From the NCBI GenBank assembly GCA_017561835.1, contig JAFZBJ010000025.1:1-48498 (forward strand): a DNA stretch of 48,498 nucleotides, in the 5' to 3' direction. Source of the stretch: Candidatus Saccharimonadota bacterium. GTDB lineage: Bacteria; Patescibacteriota; Saccharimonadia; Saccharimonadales; Saccharimonadaceae. Every line of letters starts with the position of its first letter. Position 1 is the stretch's first letter. Made by a program: the position numbers and the translations under genes. The notes below the pieces were generated by a model. It was not told the DNA's origin. It saw nothing but the letters and a program-made list of their open reading frames with translations, and did not search any database. This document shows positions 19,398 through 27,652 of this stretch, piece by piece.

Positions 19398-20195
19398 CTA
19401 TAATTTTTTGCAGGCGTTGGCGCTCAAATCATCGAGCGGCATCACCTCGACGCCGGACGAGTTTCTGGCGTTAGCATTGACACGGATATCGCGGCGGTAG
19501 CCATTATAAATATTGCCGTCGTCACTGTATAGACAAAAGTCGGCGTTCGTAGTGTTAGAAAACTTGTCTAGAGCGTTCGTAAAGACTGGCTCCGTGGAAT
19601 TAGCCTTAACTGCTTGGTTAACTTCAATGGTCCTGGTGTGATCGTCTGGCTCACCTTTAAGAACATAAGTATTGATAAGGCCGGTGGATGCTGAGCGCAC
19701 CACAATTATGGCGCCTTTGTAGAGCTCGTGATCGTCGGTACGTTCAATGCGCACTGCCCAGCGCGGCGAATAGCTTTCGGCGATACCGGCATATTTTATG
19801 GTGCCACCTTCGTTTTTTAGTACGTTGATATTAAGCTTTTTTAGTACGCTTAAGATATCGTCGCCACTAATTGCGCCGCTGACGTCACCGATAATGTCAT
19901 ACATAAAGACTTCGTTGTAAATATTTTCTTCGCCGGCTAGATTATATCTCTCGCCAAAGGTGATGAGTTTGCCGTAAATGGCTTTTTCCGAACGTCCATC
20001 TCCGTGGTTTTCGATGCTGGTAAGTTTGGAGTAAGCTCCGCGCAAGAATTCGGCAAAGTTTTGCGTTGATTCGTTGTAGCGCTGGCGCGACATAACATTG
20101 CTCGTGCCCAGCACGATAGCCATAAAAATAACGCTAGTAATAGCCAAAAAGATAACTACTTCAATAATGGTAAAACCTTGGCGGTTTTTGCTCAT
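19398..20195 (-). CDS. Minor pseudopilin (GspH/PilV-like)
   Basis: The 265-residue protein has a prepilin leader, MSKNRQG|FTIIEVVIFLAITSV, with the expected Gly-Phe cleavage site and E+5, then a single hydrophobic helix. The rest is an extracytoplasmic domain of no recognised type, with few cysteines (DFCLYSDDG, NACKKL). It comes first among the three pilus genes. ATG 20195 lies six bases after TGA-TATAAT, so it has its own promoter although the genes are nearly contiguous. Confidence 0.85.
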   Translation of the reverse strand: MSKNRQGFTIIEVVIFLAITSVIFMAIVLGTSNVMSRQRYNESTQNFAEFLRGAYSKLTSIENHGDGRSEKAIYGKLITFGERYNLAGEENIYNEVFMYDIIGDVSGAISGDDILSVLKKLNINVLKNEGGTIKYAGIAESYSPRWAVRIERTDDHELYKGAIIVVRSASTGLINTYVLKGEPDDHTRTIEVNQAVKANSTEPVFTNALDKFSNTTNADFCLYSDDGNIYNGYRRDIRVNANARNSSGVEVMPLDDLSANACKKL

Positions 20196-20210
20196 GCTTA
20201 TATTATATCA
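20196..20210 (-). promoter_or_regulatory. Extended -10, predicted leaderless start of the first pseudopilin
   Basis: TGA-TATAAT (20202-20210) ends six bases before ATG 20195 and directly abuts the stop codon of the FtsB-like gene. Confidence 0.65.
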
Positions 20211-20642
20211 TTAAAATTTATCTGGAAACAGAAAGTGGATCCACTTATCAAAGTTGGAATATGTCTTCTCAACAGTTTTAGTAGCGACCGACTGATGTTT
20301 AGTTTTGGCAACTTCAGAGTTTGCTGGTAGATATACCATCTTTTCGCCCGGCAGCTGTTTCCCCGCTAAGCGCCTGGCTGCTAACTCTTGATATTCTTCG
20401 GTTTGATAATAGGCATTTTCGAGTTCTAATGTATCAATCTCGACCTCTAGCAGTTCTAATGATTTTTTTTCTGTGCTAAGGCGCTCCGAAAGCGTCCAGT
20501 TGCGCGACATCGCCGTGATTGATTGATAGGTCCAAAGTAGGCATAAGATAATGGCGATAACTAGCACGATATTTTCGACTGCCAAAAAATCTCGCTTGAG
20601 GCGATAGGTGGTTTGACGGATTTTGGTTTTGATATCGCTCAC
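20211..20642 (-). CDS. FtsB/DivIC-like septum-formation protein, GTG start
   Basis: The 143-residue bitopic protein has a basic N-terminus, one transmembrane helix (about 23-43), a coiled coil (LERLSTEKKSLELLEVEIDTL region) and the DivIC-type end YQTEEYQELAARR followed by PGEKMVYLP. This order is that of FtsB/DivIC, which bridges FtsL and FtsQ at the division septum. GTG 20642 is preferred over the upstream ATG 20651 because that ATG overlaps the -10 box itself (TATAATG), while GTG lies seven bases after it. A ~45-residue C-terminal tail beyond the usual end is of unknown role. Confidence 0.78.
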   Translation of the reverse strand: MSDIKTKIRQTTYRLKRDFLAVENIVLVIAIILCLLWTYQSITAMSRNWTLSERLSTEKKSLELLEVEIDTLELENAYYQTEEYQELAARRLAGKQLPGEKMVYLPANSEVAKTKHQSVATKTVEKTYSNFDKWIHFLFPDKF

Positions 20643-20658
20643 GCTTATCATTATACCA
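20643..20658 (-). promoter_or_regulatory. Extended -10 of the FtsB-like gene
   Basis: TGG-TATAAT (20650-20658) ends seven bases before GTG 20642. Confidence 0.6.
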
Positions 20659-20663
20659 TTTTG

Positions 20664-20672
20664 TGCTAGAAT
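20664..20672 (+). promoter_or_regulatory. Promoter -10 of tRNA-Ile
   Basis: TGC-TAGAAT, ten bases before the tRNA, back to back with the FtsB-like promoter. Confidence 0.5.
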
Positions 20673-20682
20673 AAGATAGTAC

Positions 20683-20759
20683 GGGGGCGTAGCTCAGCTG
20701 GTTAGAGCATGCGTCTTATACACGCAGCGTCATAGGTTCGAGTCCTATCGCCCCTACCA
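20683..20759 (+). tRNA. tRNA-Ile(TAT)
   Basis: A complete cloverleaf: acceptor GGGGGCG/CGCCCCT (G1-U72 wobble), D stem GCTC/GAGC, anticodon stem TGCGT/ACGCA with loop CTTATAC (anticodon TAT), T loop TTCGAGT and an encoded CCA. The anticodon reads AUA directly. Most bacteria instead read AUA with a CAU tRNA modified to lysidine by TilS. Confidence 0.93.
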
Positions 20760-20791
20760 GGTTTTATAAATACTAATCTCTGAATATCGAA

Positions 20792-21676
20792 ATGCGAACA
20801 AGAGGAAACTCACCAAATATCTACGTAATAGGATTTGTTTGCGTAGTTATTTTTATAGTTTTAATATTTATTATTTATAAAATATTGTCCGCCGTTGCCT
20901 TAAACTATGCCGCAAAAAACCGCAAGAAGCTCTTATCTGCAGACGAAAAACTTTCTAAGAAGCTCATCAAGGAAGGTGATTTCATAAAAAAGTGCTATAA
21001 AACCTATAGCATGGCCATAGAGGCCTATGGGCTAGATAAAACTATTCAGTGTTCAAGCTCGGTTGTTTCTAATGCAAGCATAAACCAGGTTAAATACGCC
21101 ATAAAATACTCTAATATCGGTGGTGGTACAAAGGATCTTGAAGTGCTAGAGTTTATGAAAGACTACCTGCATAGGTATGGTGTCTTCCTTTCGGGCATGG
21201 GTGAATTAGGCACAATGGTGCGAAACCAACTGCCACCAATATATAGGCTATTCGTAAGTAAAAAACGTTTACCGTATGTTGTATGCGATGTCGATTACCT
21301 ATTGTCGAAAATGGATGTATTACCACAATTATGTTTCTCTTATACAAGCCCAGCAGGAAGGTCTGGACGCGAATATACGATAGATATAGACGAACATATG
21401 TTGTCTTCATTAGTATCCGAGATAAGCAAAACAATAACAAAAAAAGGCCATAAGCAGGCACAAAGAGCCGCTATGACAAATGATTTACGAGAAGCCATTA
21501 AGAAAAGAGATAATTACACATGCTGCAAATGCGGCAACAGTGTCTATAAAGAGCCAAATCTTTTATTAGAGGTTGACCATATCATTCCGGTTTCTAAAGG
21601 TGGAAAAACTGAGGCCGACAATCTACAAACTTTGTGTTGGCGCTGCAATAGACTTAAGGGTAACAAAGAAGAATAA
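20792..21676 (+). CDS. HNH endonuclease-domain protein with N-terminal membrane anchor
   Basis: The 294-residue protein has a hydrophobic N-terminal segment (about residues 9-37), a 190-residue middle of no known fold, and a C-terminal HNH/McrA-like domain: CCKCG...EVDHIIPVSKGG....NLQTLCWRCNRLKGNK. Both zinc CxxC pairs and the DH active-site pair are present. HNH domains cut DNA or RNA in restriction, homing or phage-defence systems; a membrane-anchored one is uncommon. It starts 33 bases after tRNA-Ile, a usual entry point for mobile DNA, and has no clear Shine-Dalgarno. It may be a cargo gene or defence factor (inference). Confidence 0.82.
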   Translation: MRTRGNSPNIYVIGFVCVVIFIVLIFIIYKILSAVALNYAAKNRKKLLSADEKLSKKLIKEGDFIKKCYKTYSMAIEAYGLDKTIQCSSSVVSNASINQVKYAIKYSNIGGGTKDLEVLEFMKDYLHRYGVFLSGMGELGTMVRNQLPPIYRLFVSKKRLPYVVCDVDYLLSKMDVLPQLCFSYTSPAGRSGREYTIDIDEHMLSSLVSEISKTITKKGHKQAQRAAMTNDLREAIKKRDNYTCCKCGNSVYKEPNLLLEVDHIIPVSKGGKTEADNLQTLCWRCNRLKGNKEE

Positions 21677-21686
21677 AAACCGACAA

Positions 21687-21720
21687 AAAAATGGTGCCGC
21701 ATTGCTGCGGACACCATTTT
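21687..21720. terminator. Bidirectional terminator
   Basis: Stem AAAATGGTG..CCGCA/TGCGG..CACCATTTT separates the HNH gene from the opposing 67-residue gene and has A/T tracts on both sides. Confidence 0.75.
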
Positions 21721-21748
21721 GCACCTAATTAACTTTTGCGCGCAATGA

Positions 21749-21952
21749 TTATTTTTTCTTGAGGGTCAAGAAACCATTGCGAGGATTCTCGCAAACCATA
21801 CGGTCAGCAGGAAGGTCGCATGGGGTACCCTTGCCACCTTTTTCATCTTTAGTGAAGAAATAGATAGTTTGAGGTTTGCCACCGCGAAGAGTAACTTCTG
21901 ATTTGTGCAAGAAGTACTTAACTCCCTTGCCATTAGTATGTTCGTAAGCCAT
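21749..21952 (-). CDS. Small conserved-looking protein, 67 residues
   Basis: The protein starts MAYEHTNGKGVKYFLHKSEV and ends NPRNGFLTLKKK. A compact basic beta-type sequence (VTLRGGKPQTIYFFTKDE) with two cysteines (PCDLPADRMVCENP) suggests a small folded domain; I recall similar short proteins in other Saccharibacteria, without a function. AAGGAGG sits nine bases before ATG 21952 and a strong promoter lies upstream, so it is probably well expressed. Confidence 0.8.
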   Translation of the reverse strand: MAYEHTNGKGVKYFLHKSEVTLRGGKPQTIYFFTKDEKGGKGTPCDLPADRMVCENPRNGFLTLKKK

Positions 21953-21984
21953 TTAAGCTTTCCTCCTTAAGTTAATATACTCTT

Positions 21985-22013
21985 ATCTTATGACCCCGAG
22001 AGACTTCTGTCAA
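21985..22013 (-). promoter_or_regulatory. Promoter of the 67-residue protein gene
   Basis: TTGACA (22008-22013), 17-base spacer, TAAGAT (21985-21990). Confidence 0.8.
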
Positions 22014-22029
22014 GGGGTATTTTGGGATA

Positions 22030-22063
22030 AAATAGGGTTTTTATGCACAAAAATACCCTATTT
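22030..22063 (-). terminator. Terminator-like hairpin after 22077-22766
   Basis: Arms AATAGGGT (22031-22038) and ACCCTATT (22055-22062), extended by A/T pairs, followed by TTATCCC on the minus strand. Confidence 0.5.
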
Positions 22064-22076
22064 ATAGAGGTAATGC

Positions 22077-22766
22077 TTACACGAAACGAATTGCAATTTT
22101 GAGGAAAATCCAGACAAAAATTCGTATAAAAATTACAACAATTATGATCAGATCAAGTAAGAGAACGAAACCAGTTAACGTTGGGGCCCAGATTGGCGAT
22201 GCGAAGTCGTACCTATAAAGCTCCGTGGATGGAATCTTTGCGATTATATTATCTTTGATTTCGTCGTCCATGCTTGGATACTTCGCAATCTCGTCTAGCA
22301 TGCAGTTTACGTAATTAGGATTATTCCAGCTCCAGCCGTTTTGGATTGCTAGGGGTTGACAAATAGCCGAAGCGGCGCCATATACGTTGCCGTTAGGATT
22401 AGTGTCTGAATCAAAGCTCAGCTCAGCTTCGGAGAGCGCCGTCAGTGCTGCGCGGATATAGAGATGTTCAAGATAAAACGGGCCGGTGCCAAAGGTAATA
22501 CATTGGCCGCCGTTATCATCCACGACGTTAATTACGACGTTTGAAAAGGTAAAATCTCTTAGAGCTTCAAGATTACTGGTGATTTTCTCCGTATCTTCAT
22601 CTTCGTCGGCTGCGAGCACCGCATCGCGTAGCTCTACCATTCTTATATGGTCGCGACGAAGAAGCTCTACACTCACAAATAGTAGCGGCACGAGAATCAA
22701 AAACAGCTGCCAGTTCTTGAGTGGGCGTAGTTTCTTGAGCCATTTTTTGATTTCGTATTTTTTCAT
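22077..22766 (-). CDS. Bitopic membrane protein with extracytoplasmic domain
   Basis: The 229-residue protein has a basic N-terminus, a transmembrane helix at about 20-36, an extracytoplasmic region (about 38-185) with four cysteines (QCITFG, ICQPLA, NCMLDE) and a second helix at about 195-222. I do not recognise the family. ATG 22766 (MKKYEIKK) is chosen; AGGGTGG lies just before it, and a GTG two codons upstream is the alternative. It follows aspS by 20 bases and is probably co-transcribed with it. Confidence 0.7.
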   Translation of the reverse strand: MKKYEIKKWLKKLRPLKNWQLFLILVPLLFVSVELLRRDHIRMVELRDAVLAADEDEDTEKITSNLEALRDFTFSNVVINVVDDNGGQCITFGTGPFYLEHLYIRAALTALSEAELSFDSDTNPNGNVYGAASAICQPLAIQNGWSWNNPNYVNCMLDEIAKYPSMDDEIKDNIIAKIPSTELYRYDFASPIWAPTLTGFVLLLDLIIIVVIFIRIFVWIFLKIAIRFV

Positions 22767-22785
22767 TGCCACCCTAGTTTTTTTA

Positions 22786-24549
22786 TTAATCCTCTTCCGG
22801 AATAATTGCGATATGTGATTCGTCGAGCTGAGATTGATCTACAGAAGAAGGAGAGTCCATCATAAGGTCTACACCGTTGCCGTTCTTTGGGAAGGCCACG
22901 ATGTCGCGGATGTTTTCGGCGTTTTCGAGTACCATAAAGATACGCTCTAGACCAAAGGCACAACCGGCGTGCGGAGGCGCACCAAATTTAAAGGCGTTAA
23001 GCATACCAGAGAAGCGAGCTTCAACGTATTCGTTGCTGTAACCGAGAATATTAAACACTTTGTACATAATTTCTGGGTTGTAGTTGCGCACAGCACCAGA
23101 ACAGATTTCGTTACCGTTCATGACCATATCGAATTGGTCTGCTACAATAGCGAGTTTTTCTTCGTTGGTCTCGGCACTCTCAAGTGCTTTGATGCCACCT
23201 TTTGGCATACTGAATGGGTTGTGGCCAAAGTCTAGTTTGTTACGCTTGTCGTCCCATTCGTAGAATGGAAAGTCAACAATCCAACAAAGAGCTACTTCGT
23301 TTGGATCTTTGAGGCCAAAGTGATCAGCAAAAGCAATACGAAGTTGACCCAAGACTTTGTTCACTAGGTCACGTTCGTCTGCGCCAAAGAATACAGCATC
23401 GCCATCTTCAGCACCAGTGCGTTTTTTAACGGCAGCGATTTCCTGCTCGGTCATGAATTTAAGGATTGGGGATTTAGCTTCGCCATCACTATATAATATA
23501 TAGGCTAAGCCACCGGCGCCAAGTTTTTTGGCTTGCTCGGTGAAATCATCGATTTGGGAACGAGTGAGGCTAGCACCACCTTTTACGCAAAGAGCTTTAA
23601 CGCATGGAGCTTTAAAAACTTTGAAATCAGTATTTGCAAATACATCGGTGAGTTCAATCATTTCCATGCCATAGCGAAGGTCTGGCTTATCAACGCCGTA
23701 TTTTTCCATGGCTTCTTTGTATGGAATGCGTGGAACTTCTTCGCTAAGCAACTTTTTGCCAGCAAAGTCAGTAGCAAGAGATTTAATCAAAGGCTCCATC
23801 GTGGTACGGATGGTTTCGCCGTTGTCCACGAAGGCCATCTCGAGGTCGAGCTGGTAAAAGTCGCCATACAAGCGGTCGGCACGTGGGTCCTCATCGCGGA
23901 AACATGGAGCGATTTGGAAGTAACGTGGCACGCCACCAACCATCAAAAGTTGTTTGAACTGTTGTGGAGCTTGTGGCAAGGCGTAAAACTTGCCTGGGTG
24001 CAAACGGGATGGAATCAGAAAGTCGCGGGCGCCTTCTGGAGATGAGTTAGCCAGAATTGGCGTAGTGACTTCAATAAAATCGTTCTTATACATAAAGCTG
24101 CGGAGGAAAGCGTAAAAGCGGGAGCGCTCGCTCAAAATCTTTTGCATCGATGGGCGGCGCAAATCGAGATAGCGATATTTAAGACGCATTTCCTCACCAG
24201 ATTTTTCACCATCATCGTGAGTATTAACTGGTAATGGCTCGCATTTGTTTAAAAGCGTGAGTTCCGAAACAACGAGCTCGATATCGCCGGTAGCGATATT
24301 CGGATTCTTAAGCTCTGGATCACGCTCGCGCATGGTGCCAGTAGCAGTTAAAACATATTCATCACGTACGGTTTCAGCTAAATTAAAGGCGGCGGTATTC
24401 TCTGGAGTAACAACTAGCTGGATAATTCCCTCGTGGTCGCGGAGGTCAATAAAAATCAGTCCACCGTGGTCGCGGCGCGAATTTACCCAACCAGACACAG
24501 TAACAGTTTGGCCTAGATAGTTTTTTAGTTCGTTGGTTAGAATTCTCAT
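22786..24549 (-). CDS. aspS: Aspartyl-tRNA synthetase, probably non-discriminating
   Basis: The 587-residue class IIb synthetase has the N-terminal OB anticodon-binding domain (1-105), motif 2 in FRDEDPRADR, a GAD insertion domain and motif 3 in GCAFGLERIFMVL. It charges tRNA-Asp. RRDHGG (residues 25-30) carries His where discriminating enzymes have Leu. In Pseudomonas AspRS this His is linked to charging tRNA-Asn as well, so the enzyme may feed a GatCAB amidation route to Asn-tRNA (inference). ATG 24549 lies seven bases after TGG-TATAAT. It leads a two-gene unit. Confidence 0.96.
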   Translation of the reverse strand: MRILTNELKNYLGQTVTVSGWVNSRRDHGGLIFIDLRDHEGIIQLVVTPENTAAFNLAETVRDEYVLTATGTMRERDPELKNPNIATGDIELVVSELTLLNKCEPLPVNTHDDGEKSGEEMRLKYRYLDLRRPSMQKILSERSRFYAFLRSFMYKNDFIEVTTPILANSSPEGARDFLIPSRLHPGKFYALPQAPQQFKQLLMVGGVPRYFQIAPCFRDEDPRADRLYGDFYQLDLEMAFVDNGETIRTTMEPLIKSLATDFAGKKLLSEEVPRIPYKEAMEKYGVDKPDLRYGMEMIELTDVFANTDFKVFKAPCVKALCVKGGASLTRSQIDDFTEQAKKLGAGGLAYILYSDGEAKSPILKFMTEQEIAAVKKRTGAEDGDAVFFGADERDLVNKVLGQLRIAFADHFGLKDPNEVALCWIVDFPFYEWDDKRNKLDFGHNPFSMPKGGIKALESAETNEEKLAIVADQFDMVMNGNEICSGAVRNYNPEIMYKVFNILGYSNEYVEARFSGMLNAFKFGAPPHAGCAFGLERIFMVLENAENIRDIVAFPKNGNGVDLMMDSPSSVDQSQLDESHIAIIPEED

Positions 24550-24565
24550 ACGAGATATTATACCA
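24550..24565 (-). promoter_or_regulatory. Extended -10, predicted leaderless start of aspS
   Basis: TGG-TATAAT (24557-24565) ends seven bases before ATG 24549. Confidence 0.65.
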
Positions 24566-24569
24566 CATT

Positions 24570-25130
24570 TTACCCGAGAAGGTAACGCAGTAGCGTCTCT
24601 ACAGTCAGAAAGCCTGCTAGTTCGTCTTTATCATTCAAAATCAAGAAATAAAAACTACTAGTGCGATCAATTTCTTCTACCACGAATTCCAGAGTGTCGT
24701 TTTCGTGTAGATAAGACGTTTCTTTGACCATATATTTGCTGGCACGGTCAGTCTTTTTGATTTCGAGCGCATTTAAAGCTTCAGTATGAATAATACCAAC
24801 TACGTGTTCTTTGCTATCTACTACTGGAAAATGCGTAAAGCCGGATTTGTAAAGTTTATCGAGCATGAGGGGGCCAAGAAAATCTTTGTCGTGCACGAAA
24901 ACCATATCGTCTTTTTTGATCATCAGGTCTTTGACCTTTTTGCTATCAAAGCTCATCACGGCCGCAATCTTGTTGCGGTCTTTGTCGCTTAAGACTTCTT
25001 TTGGTGTGCGACGCAAAACACCAACAAATTCTTCGAGAGTTTTCGGAGTAAACTTAGGCGCCTTCTTGCGATACTTGTCGAACTTCGGATCGAGCCAGGC
25101 TACCAACTTTCTCATAAAACGATTGAACAT
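24570..25130 (-). CDS. CBS-pair protein related to CorC/CNNM without its membrane domain
   Basis: The 186-residue protein has a basic N-terminal region and a tandem CBS pair (about 58-186): VMSFDSKKVKDLMIKKDDMVFVHDKD, FTHFPVVDSKEHVVGIIH, then a second CBS ending ELAGFLTVETLLRYLLG. In CorC/CNNM proteins this module follows a DUF21 membrane domain and binds adenine nucleotides to gate magnesium export. Here neither DUF21 nor a CorC-HlyC tail is present, so it may be a stand-alone regulator or a remnant. The ATG lies nine bases after TATAAT, so any leader is very short. Confidence 0.75.
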   Translation of the reverse strand: MFNRFMRKLVAWLDPKFDKYRKKAPKFTPKTLEEFVGVLRRTPKEVLSDKDRNKIAAVMSFDSKKVKDLMIKKDDMVFVHDKDFLGPLMLDKLYKSGFTHFPVVDSKEHVVGIIHTEALNALEIKKTDRASKYMVKETSYLHENDTLEFVVEEIDRTSSFYFLILNDKDELAGFLTVETLLRYLLG

Positions 25131-25145
25131 GTTATAATAATTATA
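25131..25145. promoter_or_regulatory. Overlapping divergent -10 boxes
   Basis: TATAAT on the plus strand (25133-25138) and on the minus strand (25140-25145) lie back to back within 13 bases, serving the DsbA-like and CBS genes. Confidence 0.55.
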
Positions 25146-25161
25146 TCATTAAAGGAGTGTT

Positions 25162-25908
25162 ATGAACAAAGTTATTAAGATTACTCTAGGTGTTCTTGCT
25201 GTCGCTATCGTAGCTCTCATTGCCAAGTTCATCATGGATGGAAATTCCAATATTACTAATTATGCCGATTATGATTTGCATTCTATCATTGGCCCAACCA
25301 AAGACAACGGCAACATTGGCGACCACATTAAAGGTTCAGCTGATGCGCCTGTAGTCATTTTTGAATATGCCGACTACCAATGTTCAGTGTGTGCCGTATT
25401 TAGCTCTCGCGTTAACGAATTGATCAAAAAATATGATGGCAAGCTCGCCGTAGTTTATCGCAACTTCTTGCTTTCTTACCACCAAAACGGTACCGCCGCA
25501 GCGTCTTCCGCTGAAGCTGCCAGCTTGCAAGGTTATTGGAACGAATATGCTGATGCCCTTTTCGACAACCAAGCCGAATGGGAATACGCTTCTTCATCAG
25601 AACGTACCAGACTCTTCGAAAGATATTTTACTGAAGTAACTGGTGGTAAAGGTGATCTTGATAAATTCAAAAAAGACGTCGCCAGTAAAGAAGTTTCAAA
25701 GAAGCTCAGCTTTGATGCTGGTATTGGACGCCGCCTTACCGAAATCACCGGCACCCCTTCTTTCTTTATTGATGGCCAATTAATCGATCGCAGCGGCGCA
25801 AGCTATATTGTGATTGATGGCGAAATTGTCTCCTGGGATGAAGATATCGACTTTATCGATTTGATGTCTAGAATCATTGACACAAAATTGGCACACGCTA
25901 ATAAATAA
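25162..25908 (+). CDS. DsbA-family thioredoxin-fold oxidoreductase
   Basis: The 248-residue protein has an N-terminal signal anchor (residues 5-26), then a thioredoxin fold with active site CSVC in DYQCSVCAVF, an inserted helical domain and the cis-proline motif GTPSFFIDG. It is of the DsbA/ScoI-like 'Thioredoxin_4' type. It would form or shuffle disulphides in proteins outside the membrane; the cysteine-rich pilin-like and surface proteins nearby are natural clients (inference). AAAGGAG lies before ATG 25162. It is a single-gene unit followed by a terminator. Confidence 0.9.
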   Translation: MNKVIKITLGVLAVAIVALIAKFIMDGNSNITNYADYDLHSIIGPTKDNGNIGDHIKGSADAPVVIFEYADYQCSVCAVFSSRVNELIKKYDGKLAVVYRNFLLSYHQNGTAAASSAEAASLQGYWNEYADALFDNQAEWEYASSSERTRLFERYFTEVTGGKGDLDKFKKDVASKEVSKKLSFDAGIGRRLTEITGTPSFFIDGQLIDRSGASYIVIDGEIVSWDEDIDFIDLMSRIIDTKLAHANK

Positions 25909-25915
25909 AATTGCA

Positions 25916-25949
25916 AAAAAATATTCCCCTTCGCGGGGATATTTTTTTC
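25916..25949. terminator. Bidirectional terminator after the DsbA-like gene
   Basis: ATATTCCCC (25921-25929) pairs with GGGGATAT (25935-25942) around TTCGC, with A and T tracts on the flanks. It probably also stops the small opposing ORF at 25960. Confidence 0.85.
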
Positions 25950-25959
25950 GCTTGACGTT

Positions 25960-26046
25960 TTAGATTTCAATAAATTCTTGCCAAGCGGCAGGGGGAATTT
26001 TTGACTTTTGACGTTCTTCCGAACGCTTTTGTCGTTTGATACGCAT
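25960..26046 (-). CDS. Possible 28-residue basic peptide
   Basis: The ORF reads MRIKRQKRSEERQKSKIPPA then AWQEFIEI. TATAAT and AAGGAG lie upstream on the same strand, but AAGGAG is 12 bases from this ATG. A TTG five bases closer opens a different 28-residue frame. The highly basic first half resembles short nucleic-acid-binding peptides; no family is recognised. The upstream DNA (26047-26190) holds no gene. Confidence 0.35.
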   Translation of the reverse strand: MRIKRQKRSEERQKSKIPPAAWQEFIEI

Positions 26047-26191
26047 GTATCAATATTTCTCCTTAATTATATCGCTCTAACGACCGACCCACCTCCGGAA
26101 TAAGATCAACCACCGATCTAGTTGGGAAAAATAAATGAGCGACTTTTCTAGTTTAACAAAGCCCGCAAAATTATGCAAGCATAATTTTAAT
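26047..26191. other. Intergenic stretch with hairpin
   Basis: It carries the promoter and ribosome site of the small ORF and, at about 26166-26190, the A/T-rich inverted repeat AAAATTATGC/GCATAATTTT, which may end the deacetylase transcript. Nothing else is seen. Confidence 0.45.
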
Positions 26192-27628
26192 CTAGTTATT
26201 AACGCCGTGGTGCGCCGTAAAGGAGCTCGCGGTGAGCGGCGCAAAGGTGTAGCCGCGGTTTAGAGCGTACTGGATAATTCGTTCCACGGCATCCACTGAA
26301 AACCCTTTAATGTCGTGTTGCAAGACTACTGATGAGCCGCCATTTTTAAGTGCGTTGACTACATTATTGAATACTGCGTCTGATGTCGTGGCACCACCCG
26401 CATCGCCGGATGAAACATTCCAGTCAAAATAGGTAAAGCCTTTTTCTTGCACGGATTTAACAAGCTTAGACATGATTCTCTGTCCGCCGTCATAGTTGGC
26501 GCTAATCGTATTCGAGCTACCGCCCGGAAAACGAATTAATGTTGGTGCCACGCCCGTAATATTTTTTACGCGGTTTTGGATGCGGTATAGATCTTCAAAG
26601 AAATTTTCTTCGCTTTGGTAAACGTAGGCGTAGTCGTGCGAAAAAGTATGCAAGGCCACCGTGTGACCTTCGTTGTGCTCGCGCAATATCAAACTATCGT
26701 CGCCTCTGCCCGTGACAAAGAAAGTCGCCTTCACATTATACTTTTTCAATATATCCAGTAGTCTTGCCGTATACTGGCTTGGGCCATCATCAAAAGTAAG
26801 ATAAATTGTGCCGCTGGCTCGCTGTGGCTGTTTAACTTCCACAGTGCGCTTTACACTTGCAACGTTGCCGGAATTATCCGTAGCGGAGTATGTAATCTCG
26901 TAGGCGCCCACAGCGTTTGTATTCACGGATCCGGTGGTTTTTAGTTCTACTTCGTCACAGTTATCGACGACCGTAGCGCCTGCATCGCTATACCAATTGT
27001 TTTGATAAATCGAAATATGCTCATCGCCGTTTAACGTAATCACTGGTGATTCCGTGTCACCAAGCTCGGCTGGCAAAATATAAGTAGCTAAGTTCTCATT
27101 ACTATCTTTTACATCAATAACGACTTTTTGATCTTCTTCGCGATATTTAATTGTGGCTTTTTCGGTTAATTCGCCGTCGTAATTATCTTCAACTTTAAGG
27201 CCAAAATTTGCGATTTTGTCGTTCAAACAAATCGTGGCTTTTTCTTTTTCGACCGTAATAACTGGCGGAGTTTTATCAACCACAAAAACCGTTTGTTTCA
27301 ATTCGACTACTTCATTGTTGTGTTTGAAAATATATTTTATTTCCTGCTGGCCAAGCGTTTTAGTATCTACTGCCGCGTCGATATTTTCTGGAGTTAAAAC
27401 CTCACAACCAAAAACCGTACCGTAACAAACTTTGCCATAGTCAGTCTGGTATTCGGAATCGTAATCAACAAAACGCGTCAGCAAAAAACCGAGCGTATCA
27501 AATTCTGGCCTTAAAGCAAAGATCGTTGCGCATACTAAACTTGCTACGATTGTAATGGCTAAAAAAATCGCCAGAAAAATCTCTGACTTTTTTGAACCGC
27601 CCTTTGCTTTTTCCTGCTGTTTTTTCAT
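26192..27628 (-). CDS. Secreted polysaccharide deacetylase with Ig-like domains
   Basis: The 478-residue protein has a basic N-terminus and signal anchor (about 18-42), two Ig-like DUF5011-type domains (about 85-265, each starting near DKTPPVI/DTESPVI), and a C-terminal NodB (CE4) domain. The latter has TFDDGPS (metal Asp), HTFSHDY (metal His) and RFPGGS. CE4 enzymes remove N-acetyl groups from peptidoglycan GlcNAc or chitin-like chains; outside the cell here the likely substrate is peptidoglycan, its own or a host's (inference). ATG 27628 is chosen over a GTG two codons upstream. It is downstream of tRNA-Arg(TCT) by 24 bases. Confidence 0.9.
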   Translation of the reverse strand: MKKQQEKAKGGSKKSEIFLAIFLAITIVASLVCATIFALRPEFDTLGFLLTRFVDYDSEYQTDYGKVCYGTVFGCEVLTPENIDAAVDTKTLGQQEIKYIFKHNNEVVELKQTVFVVDKTPPVITVEKEKATICLNDKIANFGLKVEDNYDGELTEKATIKYREEDQKVVIDVKDSNENLATYILPAELGDTESPVITLNGDEHISIYQNNWYSDAGATVVDNCDEVELKTTGSVNTNAVGAYEITYSATDNSGNVASVKRTVEVKQPQRASGTIYLTFDDGPSQYTARLLDILKKYNVKATFFVTGRGDDSLILREHNEGHTVALHTFSHDYAYVYQSEENFFEDLYRIQNRVKNITGVAPTLIRFPGGSSNTISANYDGGQRIMSKLVKSVQEKGFTYFDWNVSSGDAGGATTSDAVFNNVVNALKNGGSSVVLQHDIKGFSVDAVERIIQYALNRGYTFAPLTASSFTAHHGVNN

Positions 27629-27652
27629 TTCCACCTAAATAAAAATAACTTG

